This document shows, piece by piece, positions 1-7,921 of a stretch of 15,323 nucleotides of DNA. The DNA lies in contig CAMLKQ010000017.1 of assembly GCA_946480585.1 (NCBI GenBank), positions 1 through 15,323 on the forward strand, given 5' to 3'. The position numbers and the translations under genes are program-made. This DNA comes from an uncultured Kangiella sp. Lineage in GTDB: Bacteria; Pseudomonadota; Gammaproteobacteria; Enterobacterales; DSM-103792. Numbering within the stretch: the first letter of the stretch is position 1; the number at the start of each line of letters is the position of its first letter. Under the pieces are notes generated by a model. That model had not been told where the DNA came from, ran no database searches, and worked only from the letters and a program-made list of their open reading frames with translations.

Positions 1-578
1 GGCCGCGCTGCCAGCTCATCATGCCAACGTTTCAACGCTGGAAACTGGTTCAGATCCTGATTGGCGCGGGCGTGGGCGGCAATCCACGGCCAGGTTGCGA
101 TATCGGCAATCGTGAGTTCATTGCAACCCAGGTATTTGCTGTGGTTGAGCCGCTCGTTGAGCACCGTGTACAAGCGGGTAGTTTCTTTGCTGTACCGCTC
201 GATGCCGTACGGAACACGCTGCGGCGCGTAGTGCAGGAAGTGATGGGTCTGGCCTTGCATCGGGCCGATGCCGGCCATCTGGAACATCAACCATTGCAGC
301 GTCTGTGAACGCGCTTTCGGCTCAAGCGGCAGCAGCTTGCCGGTTTTCTCGGCGAGGTAAATCAGGATCGCTCCTGACTCGAACACGGCGAAATCATCAT
401 TGTCGTGATCAACGATGGCCGGAATGCGGCCGTTCGGGTTGATGGCGAGAAACCACGGCTGCTTCTGTTCGTTTTTCTTCAGATCGATCAAGCGCAGCTG
501 ATAAGGCAGGCCCAGCTCTTCGAGCGCGATCGAGATTTTGTAGCCGTTCGGGGTGGCGGCGGTAAACAGTTCCAGCAT
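1..578 (-). CDS. Glutathione S-transferase, YfcG/GstB-like (3' end outside window)
   Basis: Cytosolic glutathione transferase family, nearest to the YfcG type, which acts as a glutathione-dependent disulfide-bond reductase. Translating the minus strand from the ATG at 578 gives 192 codons with no stop, so the C-terminus (probably about 20 residues) lies beyond base 1. The N-terminal thioredoxin-like domain (about residues 1-80) starts MLELFTAATPNGYK. Thr9 and Asn11 match the glutathione-contacting positions of E. coli YfcG. The cis-proline stretch NPNGRIPAIVD and the ESGAILIYLAEKTG segment follow, as expected of the fold. The rest is the all-helical C-terminal domain with the ELTIADIATWPWIA motif (N-capping box). 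A GGAG ribosome-binding site lies at 584-587, five bases before the start. The gene is separated from groEL by a terminator and a REP doublet, so it is a separate unit. The family is sure; the exact substrate is inference. Confidence 0.9.
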   Translation of the reverse strand, partial: MLELFTAATPNGYKISIALEELGLPYQLRLIDLKKNEQKQPWFLAINPNGRIPAIVDHDNDDFAVFESGAILIYLAEKTGKLLPLEPKARSQTLQWLMFQMAGIGPMQGQTHHFLHYAPQRVPYGIERYSKETTRLYTVLNERLNHSKYLGCNELTIADIATWPWIAAHARANQDLNQFPALKRWHDELAAR

Positions 579-646
579 GATTGCTCCGATGCAATGACAG
601 ACGATTGCGTGAATCGTAGCAAAGCCCGCAGACATATGCTGGTCCT

Positions 647-717
647 GTGGGAGCGGGCATGCCCGCGAATGATTTGCTGCGCGATTCAGACCTTATCGCG
701 AGCACGCTCGCTCCTAC
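647..717. repeat. REP doublet (REPIN-like), two inverted palindromic units
   Basis: Two REP-type palindromes face each other. The left unit, 647-668, reads GTGGGAGCGGGCATGCCCGC and then GA. The right unit, on the other strand at 717-695, reads GTAGGAGCGAGCGTGCTCGC and then GAT. Each is an imperfect palindrome with a GGAGCG head, very like the REP sequences of Pseudomonas. The head-to-head pairing with about 26 bases between is the REPIN arrangement, normally mobilised in trans by a RAYT (TnpA-REP) transposase. No RAYT gene is in this window. The doublet lies between the groEL terminator and the start of the glutathione transferase gene. Confidence 0.75.
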
Positions 718-741
718 GAAAAACCAAGATTGCAGAAAAAC

Positions 742-765
742 AAAACCCCGCCGAAGCGGGGTTTT
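742..765 (-). terminator. Rho-independent terminator of groESL
   Basis: On the minus strand AAAACCCCGC, loop TTCG, then GCGGGGTTTT form a 10-bp stem with a stable UUCG tetraloop, followed by G and a run of five T. It starts 28 bases after the groEL stop codon, the expected place for the end of the groESL transcript. The A-run on its 5' side means it could also stop plus-strand transcription. Confidence 0.92.
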
Positions 766-792
766 GTCGGATGACAACCGGACAAGCGTGGA

Positions 793-2487
<1,695 letters not shown>

Positions 2488-2775
2488 TTAACCAATCACC
2501 GCGAACAGATCTTCTTCGCGCAGCACAACAAACTCTTTGCCGTCGACTTTCACTTCGGTGCCGCTGTACTTGCCGAACAGCACTTTCTCACCGACTTTCA
2601 CCGACAGGGCAGCAACGCTGCCGTTGTCCAGACGCTTGCCCGGGCCGACAGCCACGACTTCGCCTTTGCTCGGCTTCTCGGTGGCGTTGTCAGGGATCAC
2701 GATGCCGCCAGCGGACATCCGCTCTTCTTCCAGGCGACGGACCACAACGCGGTCATGCAACGGACGCAGGTTCAT
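2488..2775 (-). CDS. groES: Co-chaperonin GroES (Hsp10), 95 aa
   Basis: Seven-subunit lid of the GroEL chamber. The N-terminus [14 protein letters not shown] is typical. The mobile loop (about residues 16-32) carries the hydrophobic triplet Ile25-Val26-Ile27 that docks on the GroEL apical domain. The roof loop lies near residues 44-56, and the C-terminal beta-strand reads EEDLFAVIG. Length is normal for the family (95-97). The ATG at 2775 has a strong GAGGAG ribosome-binding site eight bases upstream. It is the first gene of the groES-groEL operon. The leader contains GC-rich hairpins, and the promoter region 75-150 bases upstream carries a sigma-32-type promoter and two CIRCE operators. Confidence 0.98.
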   Translation of the reverse strand: MNLRPLHDRVVVRRLEEERMSAGGIVIPDNATEKPSKGEVVAVGPGKRLDNGSVAALSVKVGEKVLFGKYSGTEVKVDGKEFVVLREEDLFAVIG

Positions 2776-2813
2776 TGCGTTTTCTCCTCAATGGAACACT
2801 TGGATAAGTAGGA

Positions 2814-2848
2814 CCCCGGGGACCCGGGGGCCGGAAAACCGGTGGCCC
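2814..2848 (-). other. GC-rich hairpins in the groES 5' leader
   Basis: The predicted groES leader begins near 2843-2846. On the minus strand it can form CCCCGG-loop GTCC-CCGGGG (2829-2814), a stem of six G-C pairs. A CCGG-TTTT-CCGG hairpin (2842-2831) lies next to it and can extend into flanking GGGGCC/GGCCCC pairs. These sit between the start of the transcript and the ribosome-binding site, and do not cover that site. They could protect the 5' end of the mRNA or slow early elongation. There is no U-run, so they are not an ordinary terminator. Role is inference. Confidence 0.5.
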
Positions 2849-2849
2849 C

Positions 2850-2878
2850 TATATGGGGAGGCTTTTTTAGCACTCAAG
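2850..2878 (-). promoter_or_regulatory. Sigma-32 (RpoH) type heat-shock promoter of groESL
   Basis: On the minus strand CTTGAG (2878-2873), 14 bases, then CCCCATATA (2858-2850). This matches the heat-shock consensus CTTGAA, 13-15 bases, CCCCATNTA, with one mismatch in the -35 element, and closely resembles the E. coli groE promoter. Transcription should start near 2843-2846, giving a leader of about 70 bases to the groES ATG. The -35 element lies inside the proximal CIRCE operator, so HrcA binding there would block sigma-32 polymerase. Confidence 0.85.
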
Positions 2879-2893
2879 GGGTCCGAGTGCTAA
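2867..2893. promoter_or_regulatory. CIRCE operator (HrcA site), proximal, perfect
   Basis: TTAGCACTC (2867-2875), nine-base spacer, GAGTGCTAA (2885-2893). This is an exact 18/18 match to the CIRCE consensus bound by the heat-shock repressor HrcA. It overlaps the -35 element of the sigma-32-type promoter for groESL. HrcA itself needs GroEL for activity in the organisms studied, so the operator would close a feedback loop on free chaperonin. No hrcA gene is in this window. Confidence 0.95.
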
Positions 2894-2896
2894 ATG

Positions 2897-2923
2897 TTGG
2901 CACTCGGACAGGGAGAGTGCAAG
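2897..2923. promoter_or_regulatory. Second, degenerate CIRCE operator
   Basis: TTGGCACTC (2897-2905), nine-base spacer, GAGTGCAAG (2915-2923). It matches 15 of 18 CIRCE positions with the exact nine-base spacing, and the inner GCACTC/GAGTGC arms are intact. It lies exactly 30 bp from the first CIRCE, close to three helical turns, so two HrcA dimers could bind the same DNA face. TTGCAC at 2922-2917 on the minus strand within it could also serve as a sigma-70 -35 element, but I see no good -10 at 17 bp. Confidence 0.75.
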
Positions 2924-2963
2924 CCGGCGCGTCGCAAGGACGGAGAGTAAAGCGTCAACTTCT

Positions 2964-2981
2964 TTTACATGGCACTGTAAA
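2964..2981. promoter_or_regulatory. Palindrome upstream of the PEP-CTERM gene, candidate activator site
   Basis: TTTACA (2964-2969), six bases TGGCAC, TGTAAA (2976-2981): a perfect 6+6 inverted repeat. Its centre is about 66 bp upstream of the -12 GC of the sigma-54-type promoter at 3025-3040. That is a usual distance for the enhancer-like site of an NtrC-family activator. PEP-CTERM genes in several Proteobacteria are controlled by RpoN with the PrsK/PrsR pair, so PrsR is the obvious candidate. That assignment is inference; the palindrome is seen directly. Confidence 0.5.
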
Positions 2982-3024
2982 GCTGGCGTACCGAAATGTG
3001 ACTAAGTTCATGATTTTGCACATC

Positions 3025-3040
3025 TGGCCCTGAAATTGCT
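3025..3040 (+). promoter_or_regulatory. Sigma-54 (RpoN) promoter of the PEP-CTERM gene
   Basis: TGGCCC, five bases, TTGCT gives GG and GC separated by exactly ten bases, as required for -24/-12 promoters (consensus TGGCAC-N5-TTGCW, one mismatch). Transcription should start near 3050, about 40 bases before the ATG at 3090. That rules out the longer reading frame beginning at 3036. Sigma-54 promoters need an ATP-using activator, for which the palindrome at 2964-2981 is the nearest candidate site. Confidence 0.75.
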
Positions 3041-3089
3041 TCCCTTGCGCCCGCGCACCCGACGCGCGGTTCTCAACCAAGGGATTTTT

Positions 3090-3806
3090 ATGTCGTTCCT
3101 GAATATCAAGAAAGGGATTCTGCTGGCTCTGTTGCTGCTGGCGCCATCGGCCTACGCCTTGCCGGTCCTGCAGCTGTACGTTGAAGGTGGCACTTATGAT
3201 GTCGACACCCAGACCTGGGTGATTTCCGACAGCGAATTCACCGTCTGGGTTATCGGTAACACCGGCAAGAAAGGCGAAATCAGTGGTTACGACGGCGTTG
3301 GCGGCGTCACGCTGGTGGTGTCAGCCCAGGGCGGCAACCTGGCCGGCCTGAACATCACCCCGGTTGTGGCCAATTGCTGCAGCGTGGTTGACCCGTCGAT
3401 CGCCAGCAACCCGGTCGCGACCCAGTCCGGCACCGGCAGCCACAGCGTGCTGGCCGCTCATGGCGTATTCAATCAGCCGGGCGTGGTCTGGCAAAACTAC
3501 GACCTGGGCGTGTTCAACCTGACCGACTCGATGATCGGCGACGCCACCCAAGGCGGCTGGCCGGTTGACCAGAGCGGTACGTTCATGGGCCAGATCAACG
3601 CCTATCACGTCACCATGTTGGGCGATTTCGATGTCCTGCACTTCGACGGCTACGGCTACATCAACGACGGCAGCAAGTACGTGTTCGCACCGTTCTCGCA
3701 CGATGCCGAAGCGGTTCCGCCGATCACCATCACCGAAGTGCCGACCCCGGCCACGCTGGCGCTGTTCGCCCTCGGCGGCCTGGCGCTGCTGCGCCGTCGC
3801 CGCTAA
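3090..3806 (+). CDS. PEP-CTERM sorting-domain secreted protein, 238 aa
   Basis: Probable exosortase substrate anchored at the cell surface or in extracellular matrix. A Sec signal peptide (about residues 1-24: MSFLNIKKG, a Leu/Ala-rich core, then SAYA before LPVLQLYVEGG) is followed by a beta-rich body without known catalytic motifs. The body resembles choice-of-anchor type proteins; the LQLYVEGGTYDVDTQTWV opening suggests the choice-of-anchor N group. The C-terminus has the tripartite PEP-CTERM signal: VPTPATLALF (variant of VPEP), a short hydrophobic helix, and a terminal RRRR. Two adjacent cysteines occur in the middle (VANCCSV). The ATG at 3090 has AAGGGA at 3079-3084 and sits downstream of the predicted sigma-54 start. 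A terminator follows. No exosortase or other PEP-CTERM gene is in the window, so the processing genes must lie elsewhere. Sorting class is sure; function is unknown. Confidence 0.88.
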   Translation: MSFLNIKKGILLALLLLAPSAYALPVLQLYVEGGTYDVDTQTWVISDSEFTVWVIGNTGKKGEISGYDGVGGVTLVVSAQGGNLAGLNITPVVANCCSVVDPSIASNPVATQSGTGSHSVLAAHGVFNQPGVVWQNYDLGVFNLTDSMIGDATQGGWPVDQSGTFMGQINAYHVTMLGDFDVLHFDGYGYINDGSKYVFAPFSHDAEAVPPITITEVPTPATLALFALGGLALLRRRR

Positions 3807-3828
3807 CCTCGCGCTTCACGCTCCAAAC

Positions 3829-3854
3829 AAAACGGCTCCCCAGGGAGCCGTTTT
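3829..3854 (+). terminator. Rho-independent terminator of the PEP-CTERM gene
   Basis: AAAACGGCTCCC, two-base gap, GGGAGCCGTTTT: a 12-bp perfect stem that ends in a T-run, starting 22 bases after the stop codon. It closes the PEP-CTERM gene as a single-gene unit. The symmetric A and T runs could make it work in both directions. Confidence 0.92.
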
Positions 3855-3990
3855 GCTTTGCCGTACTGGATTGGTATTCCTACCGAACCGCCAAGTGCAT
3901 CACGTCCTGTGTCGCGACGAAGCTTTCGGCTCGTCTATAGTGTTGGCATCGTCGTCAGCGCATCCAACGATGCCCCGCACAAGGCTTCCG

Positions 3991-5577
3991 ATGTCCAGCG
4001 AAACCGATCAGCAAAAAGCCGAACTTCGTCGTCTGTTTGCCCGCCGGCTGCCCGGCAAATTGCGGCAGATCGCCGCGTATTTGCAGCGCCTGGCGTCGGG
4101 TGAGGCATTGGAAGGGCTGGGCGGCCAGCTGGCGGTGCAGCTGGAGCACAGCATCCGCAGCTGCGAGAGCTTTGGCTTTGCCGCCTGCGCCCGCTTGCTG
4201 CAGCAGGCGGAAACGCAGTGCCTGAACCCGGAACCGGCCGGATACGGACCACTGATCCAGGCTCTGCAGCACTTGGCCGAGGAGTTGGACGGCAAGCCGA
4301 CGCTGGCGAAAGCGCCTGCGGTCAGCTCCGAGCAAACCGCGCCGGCCGCGGCAATGGAAGCGCCCAGCACCGACAATCTGGCGCTACAGCCGTTGTGGCT
4401 AGCCTTGCCGGATCAGGAGCGCAGCGGTCTGGCGGTGCAGCTTGCTTTGTTCGGTTTTGCCGCCAGCACGGTGCCGCAGGACGGTGGCAGCCCGGTGGCG
4501 CTGGTCGCCGATGCCGGCGATGTCGGCGACTTGCGCGCCCGCTACGGCGAACAGTTGCCGCCATTGATCGTGGTGGCCGATGAAGACAGCGTGCCGGCCC
4601 GGCTGCAGGCCATCCGGCAAGGCGCTGCGGCCTTTTTGGCCCGACCGCTCGACACCGCCGCGCTCATCGAAGCGCTGGATGAAGTGAGTCCGACCAGCGC
4701 CGGTGAGCCGCCTCGAGTGCTTATTGTCGAAGACTCGAAGTCACAAAGCCTGCACTACAACAAAGTTTTGAAAGAAGCCGGTTGCTCGACTGCGGTGGTC
4801 AACCAGCCGTTGCAAATCCTGCAAGCGCTGCACGCCCTGCAACCGGAACTCATCCTGCTCGACATGCAAATGCCCGAGTGCACCGGCCTTGAGCTGGCGC
4901 GTGTGCTGCGGCAGATGCCGGGCTGGCGCACGGTGCCGGTGCTGTTCATGTCGGCAGAAGAAAATCCGGAAAAGCAGGCCGCCGCGATGGCAATTTCCGG
5001 CGATGACTTTTTGCTGAAACCGGTGCGTGCCGATGAACTGAAAAAAGCCGTGCTGACCCGCATCGCCCGCAGCCGCATGCAATTGCAGCAGCTCAACCGC
5101 GATGGCCTCACCGGTTTGCTGAACCTGTCGGCGATGCAGCAGGCCGTCGAGAATCTGTGCGCCCAGTCCAGCCGCACCGGCGAGCCGCTCAGCTTTGCCC
5201 AGCTCGACATTGATCGACTCGGTCCGCTCAACCAAAGCGCCGGCCACGGCGCCGGCGACGCGGTGGTGCGCCAGCTGGCGCGCCTGCTCGGTCGCCGCTT
5301 GCGCAAGAGCGACACCATCGGCCGATTGGGCGGCGATCGCTTTGGCGTGCTGTTGCCGGGCTGTCGCGGCGATGACGCGCTGCGGCTGATCGACGCCGTC
5401 CGTTCGGATTTGGCCCGGCAACCGCTACTGCACGGCGGCCACAGCCTGTCGGTGCGTTTGTCGGCCGGTGTCGCCCAACACGATGGCGGCGCCCCCGGCG
5501 CGCTGCGTGACGCCGCCGAACGGGCGCTGCAATGGGCCAAGGAAGCCGGCGGCAATTCGGTCCGGCTGGCCGAATAA
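3991..5577 (+). CDS. Multidomain response regulator: Hpt-like, pseudo-receiver, receiver, degenerate GGDEF (528 aa)
   Basis: Cytoplasmic signalling protein. Residues about 10-100 are helical and Hpt-like, with His53 in LEHSIRSCESFGF, although the usual Gly after the His motif is absent. Residues about 125-232 look like a receiver that has lost its acidic pocket; only the later GAAAFLARPLD segment is recognisable. Residues about 240-355 are a complete receiver: Glu247-Asp248, phosphoacceptor Asp291 (LILLDMQMP), Ser321 and Lys343 (LLKPV). The GGDEF domain (about 365-528) has GGDRF at 447-451 in place of GG[DE]EF, and DRLGPLNQS in place of the usual DxFKxxND. The c-di-GMP inhibitory site RxxD (Arg438-Asp441) is kept. 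Diguanylate cyclase activity is therefore unlikely; a c-di-GMP-binding or partner role is inferred. Start: ATG 3991 has a weak AAGG at 3981-3984; ATG 3970 in the same frame is possible. cutA follows after 51 bases. Confidence 0.85.
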   Translation: MSSETDQQKAELRRLFARRLPGKLRQIAAYLQRLASGEALEGLGGQLAVQLEHSIRSCESFGFAACARLLQQAETQCLNPEPAGYGPLIQALQHLAEELDGKPTLAKAPAVSSEQTAPAAAMEAPSTDNLALQPLWLALPDQERSGLAVQLALFGFAASTVPQDGGSPVALVADAGDVGDLRARYGEQLPPLIVVADEDSVPARLQAIRQGAAAFLARPLDTAALIEALDEVSPTSAGEPPRVLIVEDSKSQSLHYNKVLKEAGCSTAVVNQPLQILQALHALQPELILLDMQMPECTGLELARVLRQMPGWRTVPVLFMSAEENPEKQAAAMAISGDDFLLKPVRADELKKAVLTRIARSRMQLQQLNRDGLTGLLNLSAMQQAVENLCAQSSRTGEPLSFAQLDIDRLGPLNQSAGHGAGDAVVRQLARLLGRRLRKSDTIGRLGGDRFGVLLPGCRGDDALRLIDAVRSDLARQPLLHGGHSLSVRLSAGVAQHDGGAPGALRDAAERALQWAKEAGGNSVRLAE

Positions 5578-5628
5578 CGCAGTCCGATAGGTGGAATAAG
5601 CGAGCCTTAAGGCAGGGAGAAGCCAGCT

Positions 5629-5952
5629 ATGACAGACTGCTACATCCGGGTCGCACTGACCACGGTCGGCACCGAAGCGGCGGCCCATTACCTGGCCGAA
5701 ACTCTCGTCAGCGAAGGGCTGGCCGCCTGTGTCAACGTTGTCCCCGGGGTGGTGTCGTTTTACCGCTGGCAGGGTGAACTGTGCCGAGACAACGAGTGGC
5801 TGCTCGTGCTGAAATCCGATGCCGCGCATCTGCCGGCGCTGGAACAGCGTCTGCTGGCCCTGCACCCTTATCAAACCCCGGCGTTCACCGTGCTGCCGGC
5901 CAGCCACGTCAGCGATGGTTACGGCCGCTGGCTGCACGACAATCTGAAATAA
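5629..5952 (+). CDS. cutA: Divalent-cation tolerance protein CutA, 107 aa
   Basis: Small trimeric, ferredoxin-like cytoplasmic protein of the CutA1 family, linked in E. coli to copper and other divalent-metal tolerance. Its exact biochemical role is still debated. The family signature is clear: AETLVSEGLAACVNVVPGVVSFYRWQGEL, then the ALHPYQTPAF segment (commonly HPYEVPE) and a C-terminal YGRWLHDNL. The glutamate usual in PYEVPE is replaced by Gln and Phe here (PYQTPAF), a small departure from the common form. Length is normal (105-115). AGGGAGA before the ATG is a good ribosome-binding site. dsbD begins 52 bases downstream; cutA-dsbD adjacency is common in Gammaproteobacteria and suggests co-transcription. 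Confidence 0.95.
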   Translation: MTDCYIRVALTTVGTEAAAHYLAETLVSEGLAACVNVVPGVVSFYRWQGELCRDNEWLLVLKSDAAHLPALEQRLLALHPYQTPAFTVLPASHVSDGYGRWLHDNLK

Positions 5953-6004
5953 CCCAGGTCTGTGGCAGCCCGCTTGCCCGGGCCGCAACCGGACTGTGAT
6001 CGGC

Positions 6005-7879
6005 ATGAAGGCATTGCTGTCGTTGTTCACTGGCGCTGTTGCTCGCGCCCTGTTCTGGCTTCTTCTCGTTACCGTGGTTTCCGTTTCGGCGTCAGTGCAG
6101 GCCGCATCGACTGCGGATTTGTTGCGCGCCGCTGCCGACAGCGGCGAAGAAGAAGAATTCCTGAAAGTGGATCAGGCCTTTCAGGCCGAGGCGTCGCGAC
6201 TGGATAACGAATTGATTGTCCGGTTCGTGATCGCCCCCGGTTATTACTTGTACCGCGATCAATTCCGGTTCAAGGCCGAAGCGGTCAGCTTTGCTACGCC
6301 GCAGTATCCGGAAGGCGTCCTGAAGCACGACGAATACCTCGGTGAACAAATCGTTTACTTCAATCACGTCGAAGTGCGCGTGCCGATTACCAGCGGCCCC
6401 GATGCCTTCGATCTGAAACTGACTTTCCAGGGCTGCGCCGAAGCCGGCCTGTGCTACCCACCGACCACCCGTTCGTTTGCCATCAACGGCGGCGCAGCGA
6501 CAGCGGGCACCAGCAGTACGCCCACGACAACCGCGGTCGAACCGACACCGACCAATACCAACAACACCAGCACCACGATTGCCGGCGATGCGGCCGGTGG
6601 CGATCTGGCCGCCGCACTCGGCGGCGATCTGTGGGCCGCAGTGGCCATCGCGCTCATTGCCGGTATTGGTTTGACGTTCACGCCGTGCGTGTTGCCGATG
6701 ATTCCGATCACCGTTGCGGTGATCGGCGGCCAGAGCAGCCAGCTGTCGACCGGCCGCCGGTTTGCACTGGTGTTTGTCTACGTGCAGACCATGGCGCTGA
6801 CGTATGCCGTGCTCGGTGTCGCGGTCGCCAGTGCGGGCGCCGCGCTGCAAGGCTATTTGCAATCACCGTGGCTGCTGGTGCCGTCGGCGCTGCTGTTCGT
6901 GCTGCTGGCACTGAGCATGTTCGGTGCGTATGAACTGCAACTGCCAGCGGCGCTGCGCGACAAACTGGCCAGCAACAGCCAGGGCGGTTCGATGCTAGGC
7001 GTGGTGTTCATGGGGGCGCTGTCGGCGCTGGTGGTGTCGCCGTGCATCAGCGCACCGCTCGCTGGTGCGCTCGCGTTCATCGCCAGCACCGGCGACACCT
7101 TGCGCGGCGGCGTGGCACTGTATGCACTCGGTCTCGGCATGGGTATTCCGTTGCTGATCGCTGGCGTTGGCGGCGGGCAATTGCTGCCGCGCGCCGGTGC
7201 CTGGATGGACAAGGTCAAGTACCTGTTCGGTTTTGGTTTGATCGCGGTTGCGATTGTGCTGGTCAATCGGTTGATTCCGGCCGCTGCGGGCCTCGCTTTG
7301 TGGGCGCTGTTTGCGCTGGCGTTGTCGGCCTATTTCGCGCGCCTGCAAACCGATACTGCCTGGCATTACCTGTTGCAAGCGCTGCGCTACGGCGCGCTGG
7401 TTTACGGTGTCGCGCTGGTTATCGGTGCACTCGCCGGACAAACCAATCCGTTGCAACCACTGCCAACGTTGGCGGGCAGCAGCACCAGCGCCAGCAGCAA
7501 ATCGGTTGATGCCCACGCCGGCTTCACGCTCATCAAATCCAGCGCCGATCTGGATCGGGAACTGGCGAAAGCACAGGCCGAAGGCAAAACCGTGATGCTG
7601 GATTTCTTCGCCGACTGGTGTGTCGCCTGCTTCGAGTTCGCCGATTACACCTTTCCAGATCCGGCCGTGCAGCAAGCGCTGAGCAACACGGTGTTGCTGC
7701 AGGCCGATGTCACCGCCAACGACGACGTCGATCTGGCGCTGATGGCGCGCTTCAATATTCTCGGCCTGCCGTCGATTCTGTTCTTCGACCGGCAAGGCAA
7801 TGAAGTGCCAGCCGCACGCGTCACTGGCTTCATGAAAGCGGCGCCGTTCGCCGCCCATATTCAGCGCCACCTGAACTGA
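6005..7879 (+). CDS. dsbD: Thiol:disulfide interchange protein DsbD, 624 aa
   Basis: Inner-membrane protein that carries electrons from cytoplasmic thioredoxin to periplasmic DsbC, DsbG and the cytochrome c maturation pathway. The order is complete: signal peptide (about 1-33, ending SVQA); periplasmic alpha domain with Cys144 and Cys150 (QGCAEAGLCYPP); a Thr/Pro/Asn-rich linker (about 165-200); a membrane domain with Cys228 (TFTPCVLPMIP) and Cys347 (VVSPCISAPLAG); and a C-terminal thioredoxin-like gamma domain with Cys539-Val-Ala-Cys542 in FFADWCVACFEF. All six redox cysteines are present. The ATG at 6005 is chosen because it gives a normal signal peptide; a GTG at 5996 in frame is an alternative. 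No strong ribosome-binding site is visible, so coupling to cutA is possible. It lies 52 bases after cutA and 42 bases before the diguanylate cyclase gene. Confidence 0.96.
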   Translation: MKALLSLFTGAVARALFWLLLVTVVSVSASVQAASTADLLRAAADSGEEEEFLKVDQAFQAEASRLDNELIVRFVIAPGYYLYRDQFRFKAEAVSFATPQYPEGVLKHDEYLGEQIVYFNHVEVRVPITSGPDAFDLKLTFQGCAEAGLCYPPTTRSFAINGGAATAGTSSTPTTTAVEPTPTNTNNTSTTIAGDAAGGDLAAALGGDLWAAVAIALIAGIGLTFTPCVLPMIPITVAVIGGQSSQLSTGRRFALVFVYVQTMALTYAVLGVAVASAGAALQGYLQSPWLLVPSALLFVLLALSMFGAYELQLPAALRDKLASNSQGGSMLGVVFMGALSALVVSPCISAPLAGALAFIASTGDTLRGGVALYALGLGMGIPLLIAGVGGGQLLPRAGAWMDKVKYLFGFGLIAVAIVLVNRLIPAAAGLALWALFALALSAYFARLQTDTAWHYLLQALRYGALVYGVALVIGALAGQTNPLQPLPTLAGSSTSASSKSVDAHAGFTLIKSSADLDRELAKAQAEGKTVMLDFFADWCVACFEFADYTFPDPAVQQALSNTVLLQADVTANDDVDLALMARFNILGLPSILFFDRQGNEVPAARVTGFMKAAPFAAHIQRHLN

Positions 7880-7921
7880 GCACGGCCAAGCAATTCGTAC
7901 TCTGCTACGCTGTCATGGTTG

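Noticed and set aside
579..622. Sigma-70 promoter TTGCTA-N17-TGTCAT for the glutathione transferase
   Set aside because: The spacing fits, but the predicted transcript start would fall at the ribosome-binding site itself, leaving almost no leader.
2970..2986. TGGCAC at 2970 as the -24 part of a sigma-54 promoter
   Set aside because: The following GC is nine bases after GG, not ten; the site at 3025-3040 has exact spacing and a better -12.
3036..3089. Longer start for the PEP-CTERM protein at 3036
   Set aside because: The extra 18 residues are basic and spoil the signal peptide, and the start lies inside the sigma-54 promoter, upstream of the predicted transcript start.
3936..3941. TATAGT as a -10 element for the response regulator gene
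   Set aside because: A good hexamer on its own, but no acceptable -35 is found 16-18 bases upstream.
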